Part shown: positions 22,462 to 34,860 of the stretch, in pieces
How positions within the stretch are numbered: position 1 is the first letter of the stretch
How the letters are laid out: every line of letters starts with the position of its first letter
Assembly (NCBI RefSeq): GCF_001540865.1
Contig: NC_033632.1
Span: forward strand, 8,991,944 to 9,055,943
From: Ananas comosus
Taxonomy: Eukaryota > Streptophyta > Magnoliopsida > Poales > Bromeliaceae
Length of the DNA: 64,000 nucleotides
Direction: 5' to 3'
Translations under genes and position numbers: made by a program
The notes under the pieces: generated by a model
Seen by the model: only the letters and a program-made list of their open reading frames with translations
Databases searched by the model: none
Told to the model about the DNA's origin: nothing

Positions 22462-25400
22462 GATAATTAATGAACATGATGTATAAATGCACAACTACCG
22501 CTACTGTATGTATGCATCAATCGGACGACAGTCCAAAAACACCCAATCTGAAACCAATGCTCTGTTGGTCCGTACCGCAACCCTCAAGTGTGTGCCATTG
22601 CCACTCTACCTGCATCTGACCCAGCCTGTGCCGCTGGGCTCACGGGTTGGCACACCCAAGCACTTTTCCGAAAAAGAACACCCTCTTGTGGTAGATCAGA
22701 CCGCTGGTGTTCGTGAAATGCGTACGAGTCTCAGGCGATCAATACTGATATGCTCAAAAGCCAACCGTCGGCAACTAGCCGACAATCCTGCCCCTCAAGG
22801 CACACCGACCGTATAGGTCGTCCAATAGTCCAACTGACCAAGTAGGTCACGATAACCATGCTATAAGCCGACTAAATAGGTCCAAATACGAAATACGAGA
22901 ACCGACCAACTAGGTCACAACAACCGATGCAACGAACTGACCGACTAGGTCATAGATCTCACAGATAATCACAAAATCGCTCTACTTCTAAACATGATAC
23001 AGGATATACAAAACAGCTAAGTAGAGCAACAAGGAAACATGATATAGGTGCTAAGCTCAGCATATAATATATGCATGCAAAGTAATAACGGAAGAACAAG
23101 GGTAAGAGGATATCACCAAGCGTGCACCACTGTACCGACTTCGGATCGAAGTACCCACCTATACAAATACGGCACTAGCCTGCCAACTGCGTAGGAAGTG
23201 ACAACCGGACCTACGAAGGGTCCACCGGGTTAGAATCCAACCCACGAACACAATACACTAACTCACAATCCCCACCAATAACCTACGGGAATCGGTTTCC
23301 CAAAACCCATTGCAGAACTTACCGGAAGTCCCGAAAATCGCACCGGGACTCTACCGGGACCCACGAATTGTCCCGAAACTCATTGACTTGTGTTACGAGT
23401 CACCCGCTGCCACTAAACACATATATTAGTGTGACTTGGCAGCAATTACACTATCTCACATCAAAACAATTATCGTTGGATAACCATTCCGATCCGGGTT
23501 CCCGGAAGTGTCCAATTCGACACCGGAACCGACCGTCACTCACCCGTCATTTCCAGACCCTTGGAACGACATGGATGACCAGCCAACGAGGCTCAGCGAT
23601 GACACAAAATATCACAAGGCACTGTCGGAAGAATTCTGAACCGAAAAATGAGTTCTGTCGGCGGATTTTGCCGAAAAACGCACCGGAAACCCATTTTCAA
23701 TCTCCGAAAAGGCCTGGGGCCTTGGACAATTAGTCCAGAGGTCACCCACTGCGCGCACATGCTGTCAACAGCGACCACATAACTCACATTTGCAAAGGAA
23801 GCCCGGCGACTACATGAAATCACATTATTTCATGTGATTTTCGGGGTTTTATGGCCCGACAGTGCAAACCGGGGATCTTTCAGCCAAGCCGAGACACCTG
23901 CTGACAGGTCTCGGCGAGCCGGAGGCCGTGCTCATATTTCGAAGCACTGCCGGCCGCTGTGGCAAGCGCATGAGCAACGCGAACTTCAGTGAAACAACGC
24001 GCACAGAACCTAAATCGCATCTAACACGCAAACTGGGGCATCTCTGACCCCAACGAAGGTGAGCACGCTGTTCAGCATGAATCAGGGATCATTATGCTAA
24101 CTTACAAACTTATCGTGGTGCCTTCGGATCGCCGGAAAGGTGATCGGAACCCCAAATAGTGTACAACAAACACAATTTAATGCTTACCGGACCAGTGGGA
24201 GCACGGGCAGGTCGGCGGCGGCCGGGCGGCGGGCGCTTCGGCGAGGGACGGGTGCGGCTGGTCAGTGGGGGCCGGGGCACGTGCTGGACGACGGCGCGAG
24301 GCAGCCGGTGGCGCGACAGAGGAGATCAAGCCCGCGAGATTGGCCTCGGGTTCACGGGCGACGGCGGCCTGGCGACGGCCGAGGGAGCTCCGGGGCGGCA
24401 GAAACCGATCGCTGAAGGCCGAGGGAGGGCGGCGCGCTCGACGTTGGGCGGCGGTGGCGCGCGGAGGCCAAGGTGGCTCCGCCTCGGCCCGCGCTAGGTT
24501 TGGGCTGCCGCAGAGAGTGAGAGCGGCGGTCGGTGGCTTTGGGGACGACGGTGATGGTGAGCAGGAGGTCGCCGGCGGCCAGATGGAGACGAGGCGGCCT
24601 AGCTAGGGCATCTCCCACACGCGGGCCCGGAGCTGAACTGGGCTCGGCCCGAGCTGCCCCGGGCTGGCCACAATTTGCACGGGCGGCACTGGCGACGCAC
24701 TCGGACGGCGGGGACCGGCGTGGTCGTCGCCGGAGGGGAATCTCGGCCAAAGGGTAAGGGCCAGACACGCTTGGGTGTCTCCCAGTGGCCGTCGGCAGAG
24801 ATGGTGGAGACAAATGGAGAGAAGAGTTGAGAGGGAGATCGGGGTGGCTTCTCCGGCGGCTGGGGGTGCTCGCTGGCGGCCGGGGCATGCGCACGAGTAG
24901 GGTGGAGGTTTGCAGTGACGGCTAGGGCTTATCTCAGCTGAAGAGGGGGTCCAAGGGCTAGGGTTTCTTCATGAAACCCTAGTTGCAACTATTTATATAC
25001 ATATGTACAATTGCAAAAAGGTCCCCCATATCCAAATATTTTCAGCTCCGTCCTCACCAGTACGTGTATTTTGCACACAAGCCCCTCAACGTCAAAATCA
25101 TGCAAAACGCACATAAAATATTAGGCTTTTTCGTAATTTTTCCGTTTTGCCAATTTCGACCCCTCAGCGATCATTTCGCGATTTTCGAAGATCCGTCCAC
25201 CGAATTTTTGATCGGATCACGCCAGCGCGTTCAACACGACTGGTGCATCGAATCTAGCATTTTGTTTCGTCCGCTGATTCATGATGAAACCCATCCCCTC
25301 TCCAATATTCCAAACACCACAGATCTATAAATATATACAAATCTAATAAACTCACTTTATCTCGAAAACCGTGCATCAAATCTAAAATTCGTCAGTGCCG

Positions 25401-25667
25401 TTGGTTCCAGAATAGCCGAACCGTTCAAAACAAGCTATTGGATTGCTATAATCGGAGTCCAATACGCACCAGAAGCTATCTCCACTCATTGGCTTCTCCG
25501 AAAAATCAGAGTTACTATTCACTTTAAGTCATTACTAAAGTTCGCGTAACTCCTCCATCGTAACTCGTTTTCTCTTGAAACTTGACGAGTGTTTATGTAA
25601 TTAAATTACACACAAAAACATCGTCAACACAGAGTTTATCTGTACAGCAAAAATCTCAGTCCTTACA
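22462..25667 (-). mobile_element. Solo LTR of about 4 kb, right (5') part
   Basis: The minus strand starts TGTAAGGACTGAG at 25667 and matches the start of the plus-strand copy at 60006 (shared TTGACGATGTTTTTGTGT and the following blocks). A TATA-like GTATATAAAT sits at 24991-25000 (minus), about 670 bases in. A GC-rich leader at 24180-24900 follows, with long but non-conserved open frames on both strands. TAATG at 25668-25672 is the right target duplication. I see no protein gene supported by similarity to the other copies. Confidence 0.82.
24991..25000 (-). promoter_or_regulatory. Possible TATA box of the 4-kb LTR
   Basis: The minus strand reads GTATATAAAT, followed downstream by an ACTAGGGTTTC block and a GC-rich leader. 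The plus-strand copy has a TATA run in the same relative place (60677-60691) followed by CTAGGGTTT. Conservation of position in two copies supports a promoter role. Confidence 0.5.
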
Positions 25668-26982
25668 TAATGGGTGGAACTAGATGGCAAGGCAAGAACG
25701 ATGTTACTATCTCTCTCCTCTCTCTACACGTGAACCCCTCTCTCTCTTTTCCCTCTAGTAACCCACCCCCTCTCTCTTTTTTTTTCTCTGACAACCTCCC
25801 ACTAGCTCTCTCTCTCTCTGGTTCCCCTACCAGATCCATTCTTTTTTTTTTTTCTCCCTCTATCTCTCTTCCTCTTTTCCCTTCTCTCTGGTGGTGGTCT
25901 CTATTCCTATCCGACGCTCCGACGACACCACGACACGAGTCGTGCGCACCTCCGCGCCAACGCCTTCCGGGTCGCGTGCTACAATTTCGACCCCGGACGC
26001 GCCCCTCCGCACCGACGCCTTTCGGGCCACGCGCTACAGGATCGATCCCGGACGTGGGGCGCTCTCTCGGCCCCGTGAGCTACTCGGATTGATCCCAAGC
26101 AACAATCTGAGGATTTAGTTCTCCAACTGCGGCGGTTCCCGCACTTCCGATCCCTCCAACTGCGGCGGTTCCCGCACTTCCGATCCCTAACGCCGTTCTT
26201 GGGTGCGCAAAATTTTTTAATACCAAAAATTTCTTATATCACAAATTTTTAGTAAATAAAACATAATAAAAAATTTTGTATTTATTTTTTTAGTTTTAAT
26301 TTTGAGATAGCTAAACCGTATGCTACTTGGTAATTTTTTAATTTTTTAATTCTTTAGTTTTTTAAATTCTAGATTAAGCTATAAGTGAAATGCTCAAACC
26401 GGGCTAGTTGATTGAAGAGAAAATTTTCAGTACCTACTTCTAAAATTTAGATGCTAATTCACATAGCTAGAGTTGTCCAACCTATTTGTAGAGCATAGCC
26501 TTAAATTATCACATAGCTAGAGTTGTCCAATCTAATTCATATAGCCTCAAATTATCACCACTTCAACCTTCAGTTAATCTAGGAGGTTAATTGGAGCAAA
26601 TCGTTCAACAATTAAAGATGGCTAACCAGTTCATTTGTGAAGACCAATTAATGTGACTATGATTATATCAGTTCTTTTTAAACTGTAAGGACTTCTCATT
26701 TAAGACCAACTAACTCTAGGGAATGACGCAAAATCAAAATGTAAAACCTCCTTCGATAGCCTTTTCTTTTGCATGTTCAGGATCGCAATTGCAAATGTTT
26801 GTTTGCAGATGATACTAAATCACTTTATAAATAATTTAACATCTTGTCTGTCACTTGATAGCTATCATAAATTTTATTTCTACTCATTTTGTCATATTTC
26901 ATAAAGTAAGTTATCAATTTTTTTCTATTATTTGAGCTATTTTTATAATATTAATTTGATTATATCTATAGGGGTTAATTAA
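25668..26982. other. CT-rich then AT-rich intergenic DNA with a 33-bp tandem duplication
   Basis: 25690-25900 is strongly CT-rich, like a plant 5' leader. A perfect 33-bp tandem duplication occupies 26121-26153 and 26154-26186. From 26210 the DNA is AT-rich with no gene recognised, and it leads into the FAR1 remnant. The CT-rich part and the frame at 25670-26092 could be an untranslated leader of the FAR1-like sequence, but no splice evidence is available. Confidence 0.4.
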
Positions 26983-27771
26983 ATGAGGGAATATGGCTCT
27001 ACAATTGGTTCTTTTGTTTCTCTGTACAATATTGATCTTGAAAATGAGGTGAATGAGGAATTGGAATAAATTGCTACTGCTGAACAAATATGTATAAGCA
27101 CACAATCTATTGAAGAGCTACGTGTTGGTTTGGAATTCAACTCTATAGAAAATGCTAAAAAGTTTTACAATGACTTTGCTTTTAAAATAGGATTTAGTAT
27201 AAGAAAAACATACCATTATAAGGCAAAGAAACATGATGATGCCATCACATCTGTAACCTATTGTTGCTCCAAAGCAGGTCTTTTTAAATTCCAAACTCAC
27301 GAGAAAAGTCATTGCCAAAATTCAGAAGGTAGCAATACACCTAAAAAGCAATTTTCTAATCGACGAAGTGGTTGTAAAGCGCATATTGTATTGAGGATAT
27401 ATGATCGAGGGAAAAGGGTGATTACGGTGGTAGCGAGCGAACATAATCATGAATTAATCGTTAGTCCTTCTAAAAGCCGATTTTTTCGATCGCATCGTGC
27501 TATTACAAAGGAGCAAAAAGAATTAATTCATATGTTGAATGAACAGAATATTTTTACTTCACAAATTATGGCCTTTATGCAAGCAAGGAAATTGGAGGGC
27601 TCCGAGCCCGTCGCAGTTCTCAAGATGAGAGTTATTCGCTCGGCGTTATCTCGCATGCTTGAACGGCAGAAAAATCAAAAACCGAGGAGAGATAACATAG
27701 CACAGTATAATATATGGCAAGTAGAAGAATGTATGTACCCAGAATTTCTGGCGAACATCAAGGCACGATAA
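26983..27771 (+). pseudogene. FAR1/FHY3-type DNA-binding domain, truncated and interrupted
   Basis: From the ATG at 26983 the frame runs 28 codons to an in-frame TAA at 27067-27069, then continues open in the same frame to 27771. It contains the FAR1 N-terminal zinc-binding domain: FYNDFAFKIGFSIRK, a cysteine pair in VTYCCSK, RRSGCKAHIVLR, and the HNH in ASEHNHELIVSP. FAR1/FHY3 proteins derive from Mutator-like transposases and act as nuclear transcription factors. The transposase-like core and SWIM zinc finger are absent; after about residue 200 the sequence no longer resembles the family. This is most likely a broken copy, though a short FAR1-only protein starting after the stop (27130) cannot be excluded. 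Confidence 0.8.
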
Positions 27772-29984
27772 TTTACGTGAGCCACAAAACTTATTGAAAA
27801 TTCAGAAATGCTTTGTTAAGAATTCTCCTTTATAAGCACTGTTACGTCTGAATGAATCATCAGCAGCATCGCTCCCGATCCAAAATGACCAGAAAATACT
27901 AAACTACAGTCCGGAGAGCTAGAGATGAATATAAAGCGCGTGATAAATTCCGTGAATAAAGGAAAAAGAAAAAAGGCCAAAAAGATACAAACTGTGTAAC
28001 TCAGGTCCTAACAGTTGTTTTGACACCGGAAGCCTTTCAAGCAGCAGTTGCTGATGAGATTCCTGACGCAATTTATCCGCTCTCCCTCCGGTCACACCGG
28101 CCCTCTTCGTCTGCCGTCTGCGATAGCCATAGTGGTGTTTTTTCTTTTCAAGAGATGAAACAGGCAGCTCTTTTGATCTAGCTTGCTCTGGTCGAGAAAG
28201 CGATGATAAGCGCAGTAGTTGAATAGCTGAGTGTCCTTATATATTAGTAGAGAGGAGAGAAGAGAGAGAGAGAGAGAGTCTAACCAATATGTTATCCATA
28301 CATAGCAACGCCTTGTGTGTTATCAAATATTTCTTGTCATTAGTCTTATCCTTTTCATCTTTCACTTCTTAGATTGAGCACGTATATTATACCACCCCTA
28401 TGTCTGCACGACCGCGTCCACCCAATAAAAACCACACAGGAGGGTAGAGGATTCACAATAGTCATCCTTAACCGCACATTCGCATTCTTTCAAGAACCGC
28501 CTGGCACAAACTCTAATTATCATAGTCAACCGACTAATACGTCTATTCTCGCTGCACCTCAGCAGATGCCTGACAGGATGTGGATTAAGGGCACCGCCCA
28601 TTTTGTGTGAGCCCTTAATAAGGACCTTCACCCTGCGAGAGGACGATGGATAATAGGCAGCAAACCAGTCACTCTGCGACATTTGCTTCCTGCTATGGCT
28701 GCCTTAAATGATATGTCTGCAAACCGACCAATATTATATACAGAGACCCTGCTGTCTTAATGGAGCGGCAGGAACCAGCCTTTGAGCATTCTGCGGCCAC
28801 TACATTAGGACCCTAAAGAAAGAAATATGCAGCTTATTGTTTGAGGCAGTATCACTGGATGCTTTGGCTTGCGTGTTTTGAGGCTCTGCTTGTCTGGCTG
28901 CTGCCGCTGCGTTTTTCTTCCTGAGATGCCTTCTAGCTCCCCGAAAAGCTCGTAAGTTGGCACCATCTCTGGACTATGCAGGATTTAGGTTTTTACGTCT
29001 CTAAAAATAATAATTGAGGATCATCTACCTGCTATTAGATTTTTGAAGATTGACAGTCAGCAGGATTCGATTTTCGATCTCTAAGGATTGCAGTTCAACC
29101 AAGTAGCCGCCGGTGGGCAATGGTGAAGATTGATCATTGGTCTCTCTTTATCCCTTTAGTTCTGATCATCGTTGGCTCGACGTTGGTTTCTGGTCGGGAA
29201 GTTCCCGTTCCGTCGTAGATTTATGATTGTCCCTCTTCTTTTCTTTCTTCATTTTTTCGGCGATTATCTCGAACCCAACTCACGCGTTTATGCTTCTCCC
29301 AGTTCAGTTTTGTGTCGACATACTATTTGAAAAAGTACAGTCCCTACAATAATTATTACCGTTTCGGGTTGTGTTGTTTTTGTCTAATCTTTTTATTTTT
29401 TTTCGGCCTGTTACGGTAAGAGCCGCACGGACATTGCTATAATTACTAACTATCTGGTGCCGATGGCCCACACATTAATTAGTCGGATTGAAGAGATAAA
29501 TTTGCTAATGTCAGCTTGGTTTGCTTAATTTAATTCCTCTGTTGTTAACGACCCTCCTTCAATAGAAGGCAGAAATTAACCGGACGGGCTAGAAGACTCC
29601 GGTGACTGGAACAAAAAACTCCTTCACTTCATTCAGTAATGACCTATTTATTGACCACATGTTAGCAATTTCTGAAAAGAAATAAAAGAAGGGTTTATTT
29701 AGTTGGTCTATGCTGATTCAGAGCTGACGTGTAAGGGATCAGGATTCAAAGTCAAGAAAAATAACTAATTATGAATCTAATCAAACTTCAAAGGGGAATT
29801 CGATATGTTAAATATAACATCTGACCATCCCAAATTAATACTAGAGCAGTGAGTAACAGTAATCGCTGTACTTCAATGGTAATGAGAATGGATATGTCAC
29901 TTAGGCTATCGGCTATTGATTGGCCAACCGAGCAACGCTAAAACTTTTTTAAATATATTAAATTGGTAAAAAAAGAGAAGACAA
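27772..29984. other. Unassigned intergenic DNA
   Basis: No convincing gene. A (GA)n tract lies near 28262-28278. The block at about 29140-29210 (CTGATCATCG...TTGGTTTCTGGTCGGGAAG) weakly resembles part of the 4-kb LTR at 61570-61610, so a degraded LTR piece may be present. Open frames such as 28374-28610 show no known domain. Confidence 0.4.
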
Positions 29985-30470
29985 CTGTCAAAGACCCCCT
30001 TGTGGTCATTTTTTTCTCACTTTAATTACCCTGGATGGTTTAAAATGTATCAAAGTTAGTACCGACAGCGATCTTCCCTGACTGCGCGCGCTATTTGCGC
30101 CCGTGGTTTCTCACTTATCACTTGAAGTACCCTGTGTTTAAAATTTGAATACAAGTTAGTACCCCTTGTGGGTTTGCTCTGTGTGTTTTGCACCTTTATG
30201 CACTTTAGTGGACCCCATGTGGTTTTTAAATTTGTATCAAGTTAGTACCTAATGTAAATTTTTAATCAATACAAGGATAAGCTAAAGTGATAAATGTGAA
30301 AACCGACAGGAGTACAAAGTGATAAGCAAAGTAACCAAACAAGGGTACTAGCTGATACATTTTAAAACCACAGGAAACAGAATGTGTATGAAGTGAGAAC
30401 CACAGGTACAACTTGATAGCACTTCAGAACCACAGGTACTGAAATTGAAGAAAGTCGCGTGTAAACCCAC
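29985..30470. repeat. Foldback element built from GTGGTTTAAAAT / TAGTACC units
   Basis: The left half carries three diverged copies of a unit with GGTTTAAAAT, TATCAA and AGTTAGTACC. The right half carries the same unit in reverse complement (GGTACTAGCTGATACATTTTAAAACCACAGG region, 30340-30375, and further copies to 30440). The arrangement can fold on itself like a miniature inverted-repeat element. Exact ends are not clear. Confidence 0.55.
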
Positions 30471-31149
30471 ACACAGCGGGAGCGCGCTGAGTTTCTTTTT
30501 TGAACTTCGTGTATCATCAGCAAACAAAAAAAACAAAAAATACAAATACTTAGTTGGTAGACTGAACTGATTCTGAGAGAAGCATTGGTCGTTAACGATG
30601 TGACTGCACGCTAAACTTTGGCGATCATGATCCATTACTCATCATTTTTAATAGAAGAGTAAATGAAAAATTACCAAAGAATCATGACCACAGGAGAAGT
30701 CTATTAATGTTACATGTCAGTTCAGCGTGTCTCTGCTCAATGATTTAACAATCGATGCAATATAGCAGGTTTTTTTTTTTTTTTTTTTTTTTTACTCAGA
30801 ACTCAATAATTAATTTTTTTTTTTTTTTCCTTCCGAGTCTCTGACTCCTCACCTTGAGCTTAGTTCATCAATCGCCAATGATGAAGCCAGAGAACATGCT
30901 ACAGTTTTCTCTATAAAAAAAATAATCAATTAATATTTTTAAAAAAATAATATAATGAAATTTTTTTTTTACATTATTATATAATGAGACGGATAATATA
31001 AGAAAAACATCTGATTGATTGATTGAGAATATCATTCACCAGTATTAATCGTCGAAATTTTAAACTTTTCAGCAGAAAGGCCACCTTTATTTAGGGAAAA
31101 CATTCGAAATCAGCCGAGGGTGGACATATATCTTTCGATAAAGTCTGCG
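30471..31149. other. AT-rich intergenic DNA with poly-T runs
   Basis: No gene is seen. Long T homopolymers occur at about 30771-30793 and 30818-30829. Confidence 0.6.
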
Positions 31150-33591
31150 GTTTGCGGTGAACGAGCTGCTTGATGTTGCCTCAAATTACATCAAAATATG
31201 AGATTTTATGTAATTAGAGGGTCTTTTATGCATTTGTGCTTTGTGTGGCTACTGTGGCAGCGTGTGTAAGTGTGTAGTTGACCTCATGCGACTGATTGTC
31301 CGATGATCCGTTAGCTCCGCGCGGATCGAAAGGTGATTTCGGTGCGTTTTCGACTACAGCAAATATTCGTCGAAAGAAGCGCGATTCGGTTCGGAATTCT
31401 TTTTCCGACAGTGTGGTTGTTTTGCTCTGCTGTTTTGTCGGCTGAGACCTTGTTGGCTGGTCAGCCATCATTATTTGTAGGGTTCGATTGATGATAGGGT
31501 GAGGCAGAACGGAGGGTTACCGGTGTCGAAATAATGACACTTCCGGGAATCCGGATTCGTATGATTATCCGCTATGATCGTATTAATTGTGTCAACCGCC
31601 TCGCTGTTAGCTGGCCAGGCATCCAAATTGGAATGTTTTGGGGGCAGCGGGTGATTCGTGGCACCGAGTGCGTGAGTTTCGGGACAGCTCTAGTTGTGGT
31701 CCCGACGGAGTCACCGGTGTGGTTTTTCGGGACTCTCCGGTGTGTTACGATGATCGGTTTTGGAAACCGATACGGGGTTCTTGTGGGGGTTTTGTCGAGA
31801 TAGTGTACTTCAGGTATGGGTTGGGTTACTGACAGCCGTTGGATCGTTCGTAGGTCCGTGTCGACTTGTTGCGTACCGTTGTGTTCCGACCGAGGGGCGC
31901 CGATATCGACAGTGACAGGTGGGTCGCTTCGAGCTGGTAGTCGTGAGAGCGTTTCAACCTCTTCATGCAGATGTTTTTTCTATCTATGTTGATATTAGCT
32001 CTACATGTAGTTTGTTTTGTTATCGTTGTTAATCGTATTTCGTGACTGAGTTGGTTAGTGATTGATCAGAACCATGTAAGAGCAGGTTTGCAATTTGTAT
32101 TTCATATTCTCTGTGGACCGTTGGGTCCAGCATGCACAATCTGCTTCGACTCTCTTGTCGTTGGTTTCGATCCTGGCTTTGATCGATGTTCTGTCGTGTA
32201 TTGCCGCTAGCTTTCTAATTCAGTTTGGGCATTGTACGCCCTCGTGTTGGTTCGGCCTACGCGCCCCAACCGCCTCCGCTTTACCGGGTTGTTTTGTTTG
32301 CGAGCATACCAGCATGACTTAGTCACTGGGTACTTGAGGTATTCAATGAACACCCTCGGATCGGTTTGGCCAGCCGATCGGTTAGGTGTACTTACCGGAT
32401 AGGGTCGTGCCTGCGGGCGGATGGATCAGGTCCGGTGGCAGTTAGTACAGCGCTTGGTCTGCGGACTAATAAGCAGCAACCACTTTCCATGATTGGGTTA
32501 CAGTTTGTATTCAGTACTTTGGAGGCATTTTCGAATGTTATCTATAACAGTAGCAGGTTTGTTTATTGCTTTTATTTATGCTGCGTTGTAGCTACTCGTA
32601 GTTCGTCATTTTTCATATATCAGGTATCTAAGTGTTTGTTTATCTATCTCCTTTGTTTTCCTGGTGATTTATCGTTGCCGTTCGTGGCTCTGGTCGTACC
32701 CACCGAGAAAAACCATGGGTTGCGTTCTCTCACACCCCCATTCCCCCCACCCTCCCCAGGTGATATAGACCGAGGAGATTGGATTTTATGGGCTCGACGA
32801 GAGGACGACCTAGTCTAGTATGTATCGTCCGATCGGCCACCACCTACTGGTTGCTATTTTTTCCCGCCCGCCTTTAGTAAGTCATTTATATATGGTCCGT
32901 GCTGATTTTGTATGATTCGCTTGCAATGTCGGTGATCTGGTTTTTGGTAATCTGTGGAGTGCTTCAATTATTATGCATCGTGAGACTTGAGGTTTGTGCG
33001 ATTGTGGCATTTTGAATTCTATGGACATATCCCCGGATTTCTTGTGATTTACATATCGTGTGGGTTTTCTACCCCCTCGAGGTAGGTGATCTTTAAAAAT
33101 AGGTAGTTTCCCGTGTGGGAAAGTAGTTTTAAAAAGGTTTTCAGCCGATATGAAATTTCCATGATAAATTGAATTAGTGAGTTTAAAAACAAAAAGCTTC
33201 CGTTGGGGAGCAGTCTTTTAAATAGATGATTGTTTGTACTGTGCATCGCGATCATCAGCCCTAAGGCAGTGCTTAGAACATGCATCATTTCTAAGGTTGC
33301 CTTAGCTGATCGAAATGCATAATTAGGAATTGGTTGTTGAGTTGGTAAATGTAGTTGTGGTTGTGATCCTGTGTATAGTTGGTAACGGAGCACGTGGCAA
33401 TACTAAGAGACTCTGTCCGGGTGGACAGAGTGAAGCTTTGTTTGATTGCTGGCCGGGTCATGTACGTCACGTGGGCGCCAGGTTGAAAAAAAAAAAAAAA
33501 AAAATTGCACGTCTTTGCGACTCTGATTTTCAAAAATGGTAATGTAATTTTCAAAATTGCTCTTTGAAATGCGGCCCCCGGGGTCGTGACA
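31150..33591 (+). mobile_element. 5'-truncated copy of the 4-kb LTR
   Basis: It aligns with the second half of the plus-strand copy at about 61990-64000: shared blocks include TTTTATGCATTTGTG, the GACAGTGACAGGTGGG region, CTCATTCCCCCCA-type sequence near 32740, and the final TCTGTCCGGGTGGACAGAG region. It ends in GGGGTCGTGACA at 33591, the family terminus. The first 1.9 kb of the LTR, including the promoter, is missing. The open frame at 32366-32818 has no counterpart of equal length in the other copy and is not taken as a gene. Confidence 0.75.
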
Positions 33592-33889
33592 CATACTATG
33601 ATTTATTCGTCATATATAAGTTGTATCGAAAAGTGACACATCGCCAATAATGCTGCTATATGCCAATCTTGATCTTCCATTCTACCCAAAATAATTTCGA
33701 GGCCTGGCGTTGTCATCACATCAATAGCATAGAAGAATAACGGACTAGATTGAAGCTACACGAAAATAGTTAGCGGCACTGCTAGCATGCTAATTCCAAT
33801 CAGTTTCGTATTTTTCTAACAAACTTTGTTAACTTAAAAAAAAAAAATCTTTGCGAGTGAAGCTGAATAATTATATCTTCCTCCCTTCG
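33592..33889. other. Short unassigned stretch before a gap
   Basis: AT-rich DNA with no gene or repeat recognised. Confidence 0.5.
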
Positions 33890-33989
33890 NNNNNNNNNNN
33901 NNNNNNNNNNNNNNNNNNNNNNNNNNNNNNNNNNNNNNNNNNNNNNNNNNNNNNNNNNNNNNNNNNNNNNNNNNNNNNNNNNNNNNNNN
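33890..33989. other. Assembly gap of 100 N
   Basis: Exactly 100 N, the usual placeholder for a gap of unknown size. It abuts a tandem repeat, which is the probable reason for the break. Open frames crossing it are meaningless. Confidence 0.98.
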
Positions 33990-34451
33990 CGGACCCCGTA
34001 GGTCCTCTCTGCATGATACGTAGGAAAGGTCCGGACCTGAGCTTCAGGATCCGGACCTCGTAGGTCCTTTCTTATGATACGCAGAGAGGGTCCGGACCTG
34101 GGCTTCACGATCCGGAACCCGCACCATATATTTCCTGATACGCAGGGAGGGTCCGGACCTGAGCTTCAGGATCCAGACCCCGTAGGTCCTATCTGCATGA
34201 TACGCAGAGAGGGTCCGGACCTGAGCATCAAAATTCGGACACCGTTGGTCCTCTATGCATGATACACAGGGAGGGTCCGGACCTGGGCTTCACGATCCGG
34301 AACCCGTACCATATATTTCCTGATACGCAGAGAGGGTCCGGACCTGAGCTTTAGGATCCGGACCCCGTAGGTCCTCTCTGCATGATACGCAGGGAGGGTC
34401 CGAACCTGAGCTTCAGGATCCGGACCCGATAGGTGCTCTCTTATAATACTT
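33990..34451. repeat. 61-62-bp minisatellite with three-unit higher-order structure
   Basis: About 7.5 tandem units of 61-62 bp follow the gap, each with GGTCCGGACCTG and a GATACGCAG core. Units 2 and 5 share a CTTCACGATC variant, and units 3 and 6 share an ACCATATATTTCC variant, so the array repeats with a higher-order period of three units (184-185 bp). The array probably extends into the gap on its left. Confidence 0.92.
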
Positions 34452-34860
34452 ATTTAGCACTGTCAGATATATGGGTGATCCACCCAAGATTTAAAGTGTA
34501 CCGAATAGCGATATAAGTGTTCCATATATGGCTATAATGTGAATTATCAGGTCTCCAATTTAAAAGTGGTAATATGACTATTACATATATGGGTGTGACC
34601 TACACTACTATAGATGCAACTTGGTAAAATTCTAGTTAGAACCTTTTCTTATAACATTTACTTAGCACTGGCAGATATATGGATGTTCCAACTAAGCCTT
34701 AGCGTGTACCGAATAGCCTTATAAGTATTCCATTTCTGGCTATAATATCAAATATCAGGTCTCCATTATAAAAGTGATCATATCACTACTAGATATAGGG
34801 GTGTGCCATACATCACTCTAGATACACCTCAGTTAATCTATACTAGAGCTTATTTTTTCT
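34441..34860. repeat. About 205-bp tandem duplication next to the minisatellite
   Basis: Two diverged copies begin near 34441 and 34650 with CTTATAA...TTAGCACTG(T/G)CAGATATATGG. They share GTGTACCGAATAGC, TGGCTATAAT and ATCAGGTCTCCA in the same order. Fragments of the unit (TAAGTGTTC.GTTGCT.GCTAT) recur at 34998-35075. Confidence 0.8.

Noticed and set aside
33990..34451. CRISPR-like array
   Set aside because: Units are contiguous and similar along their whole length, with no unique spacers, and the DNA is a plant nuclear genome.
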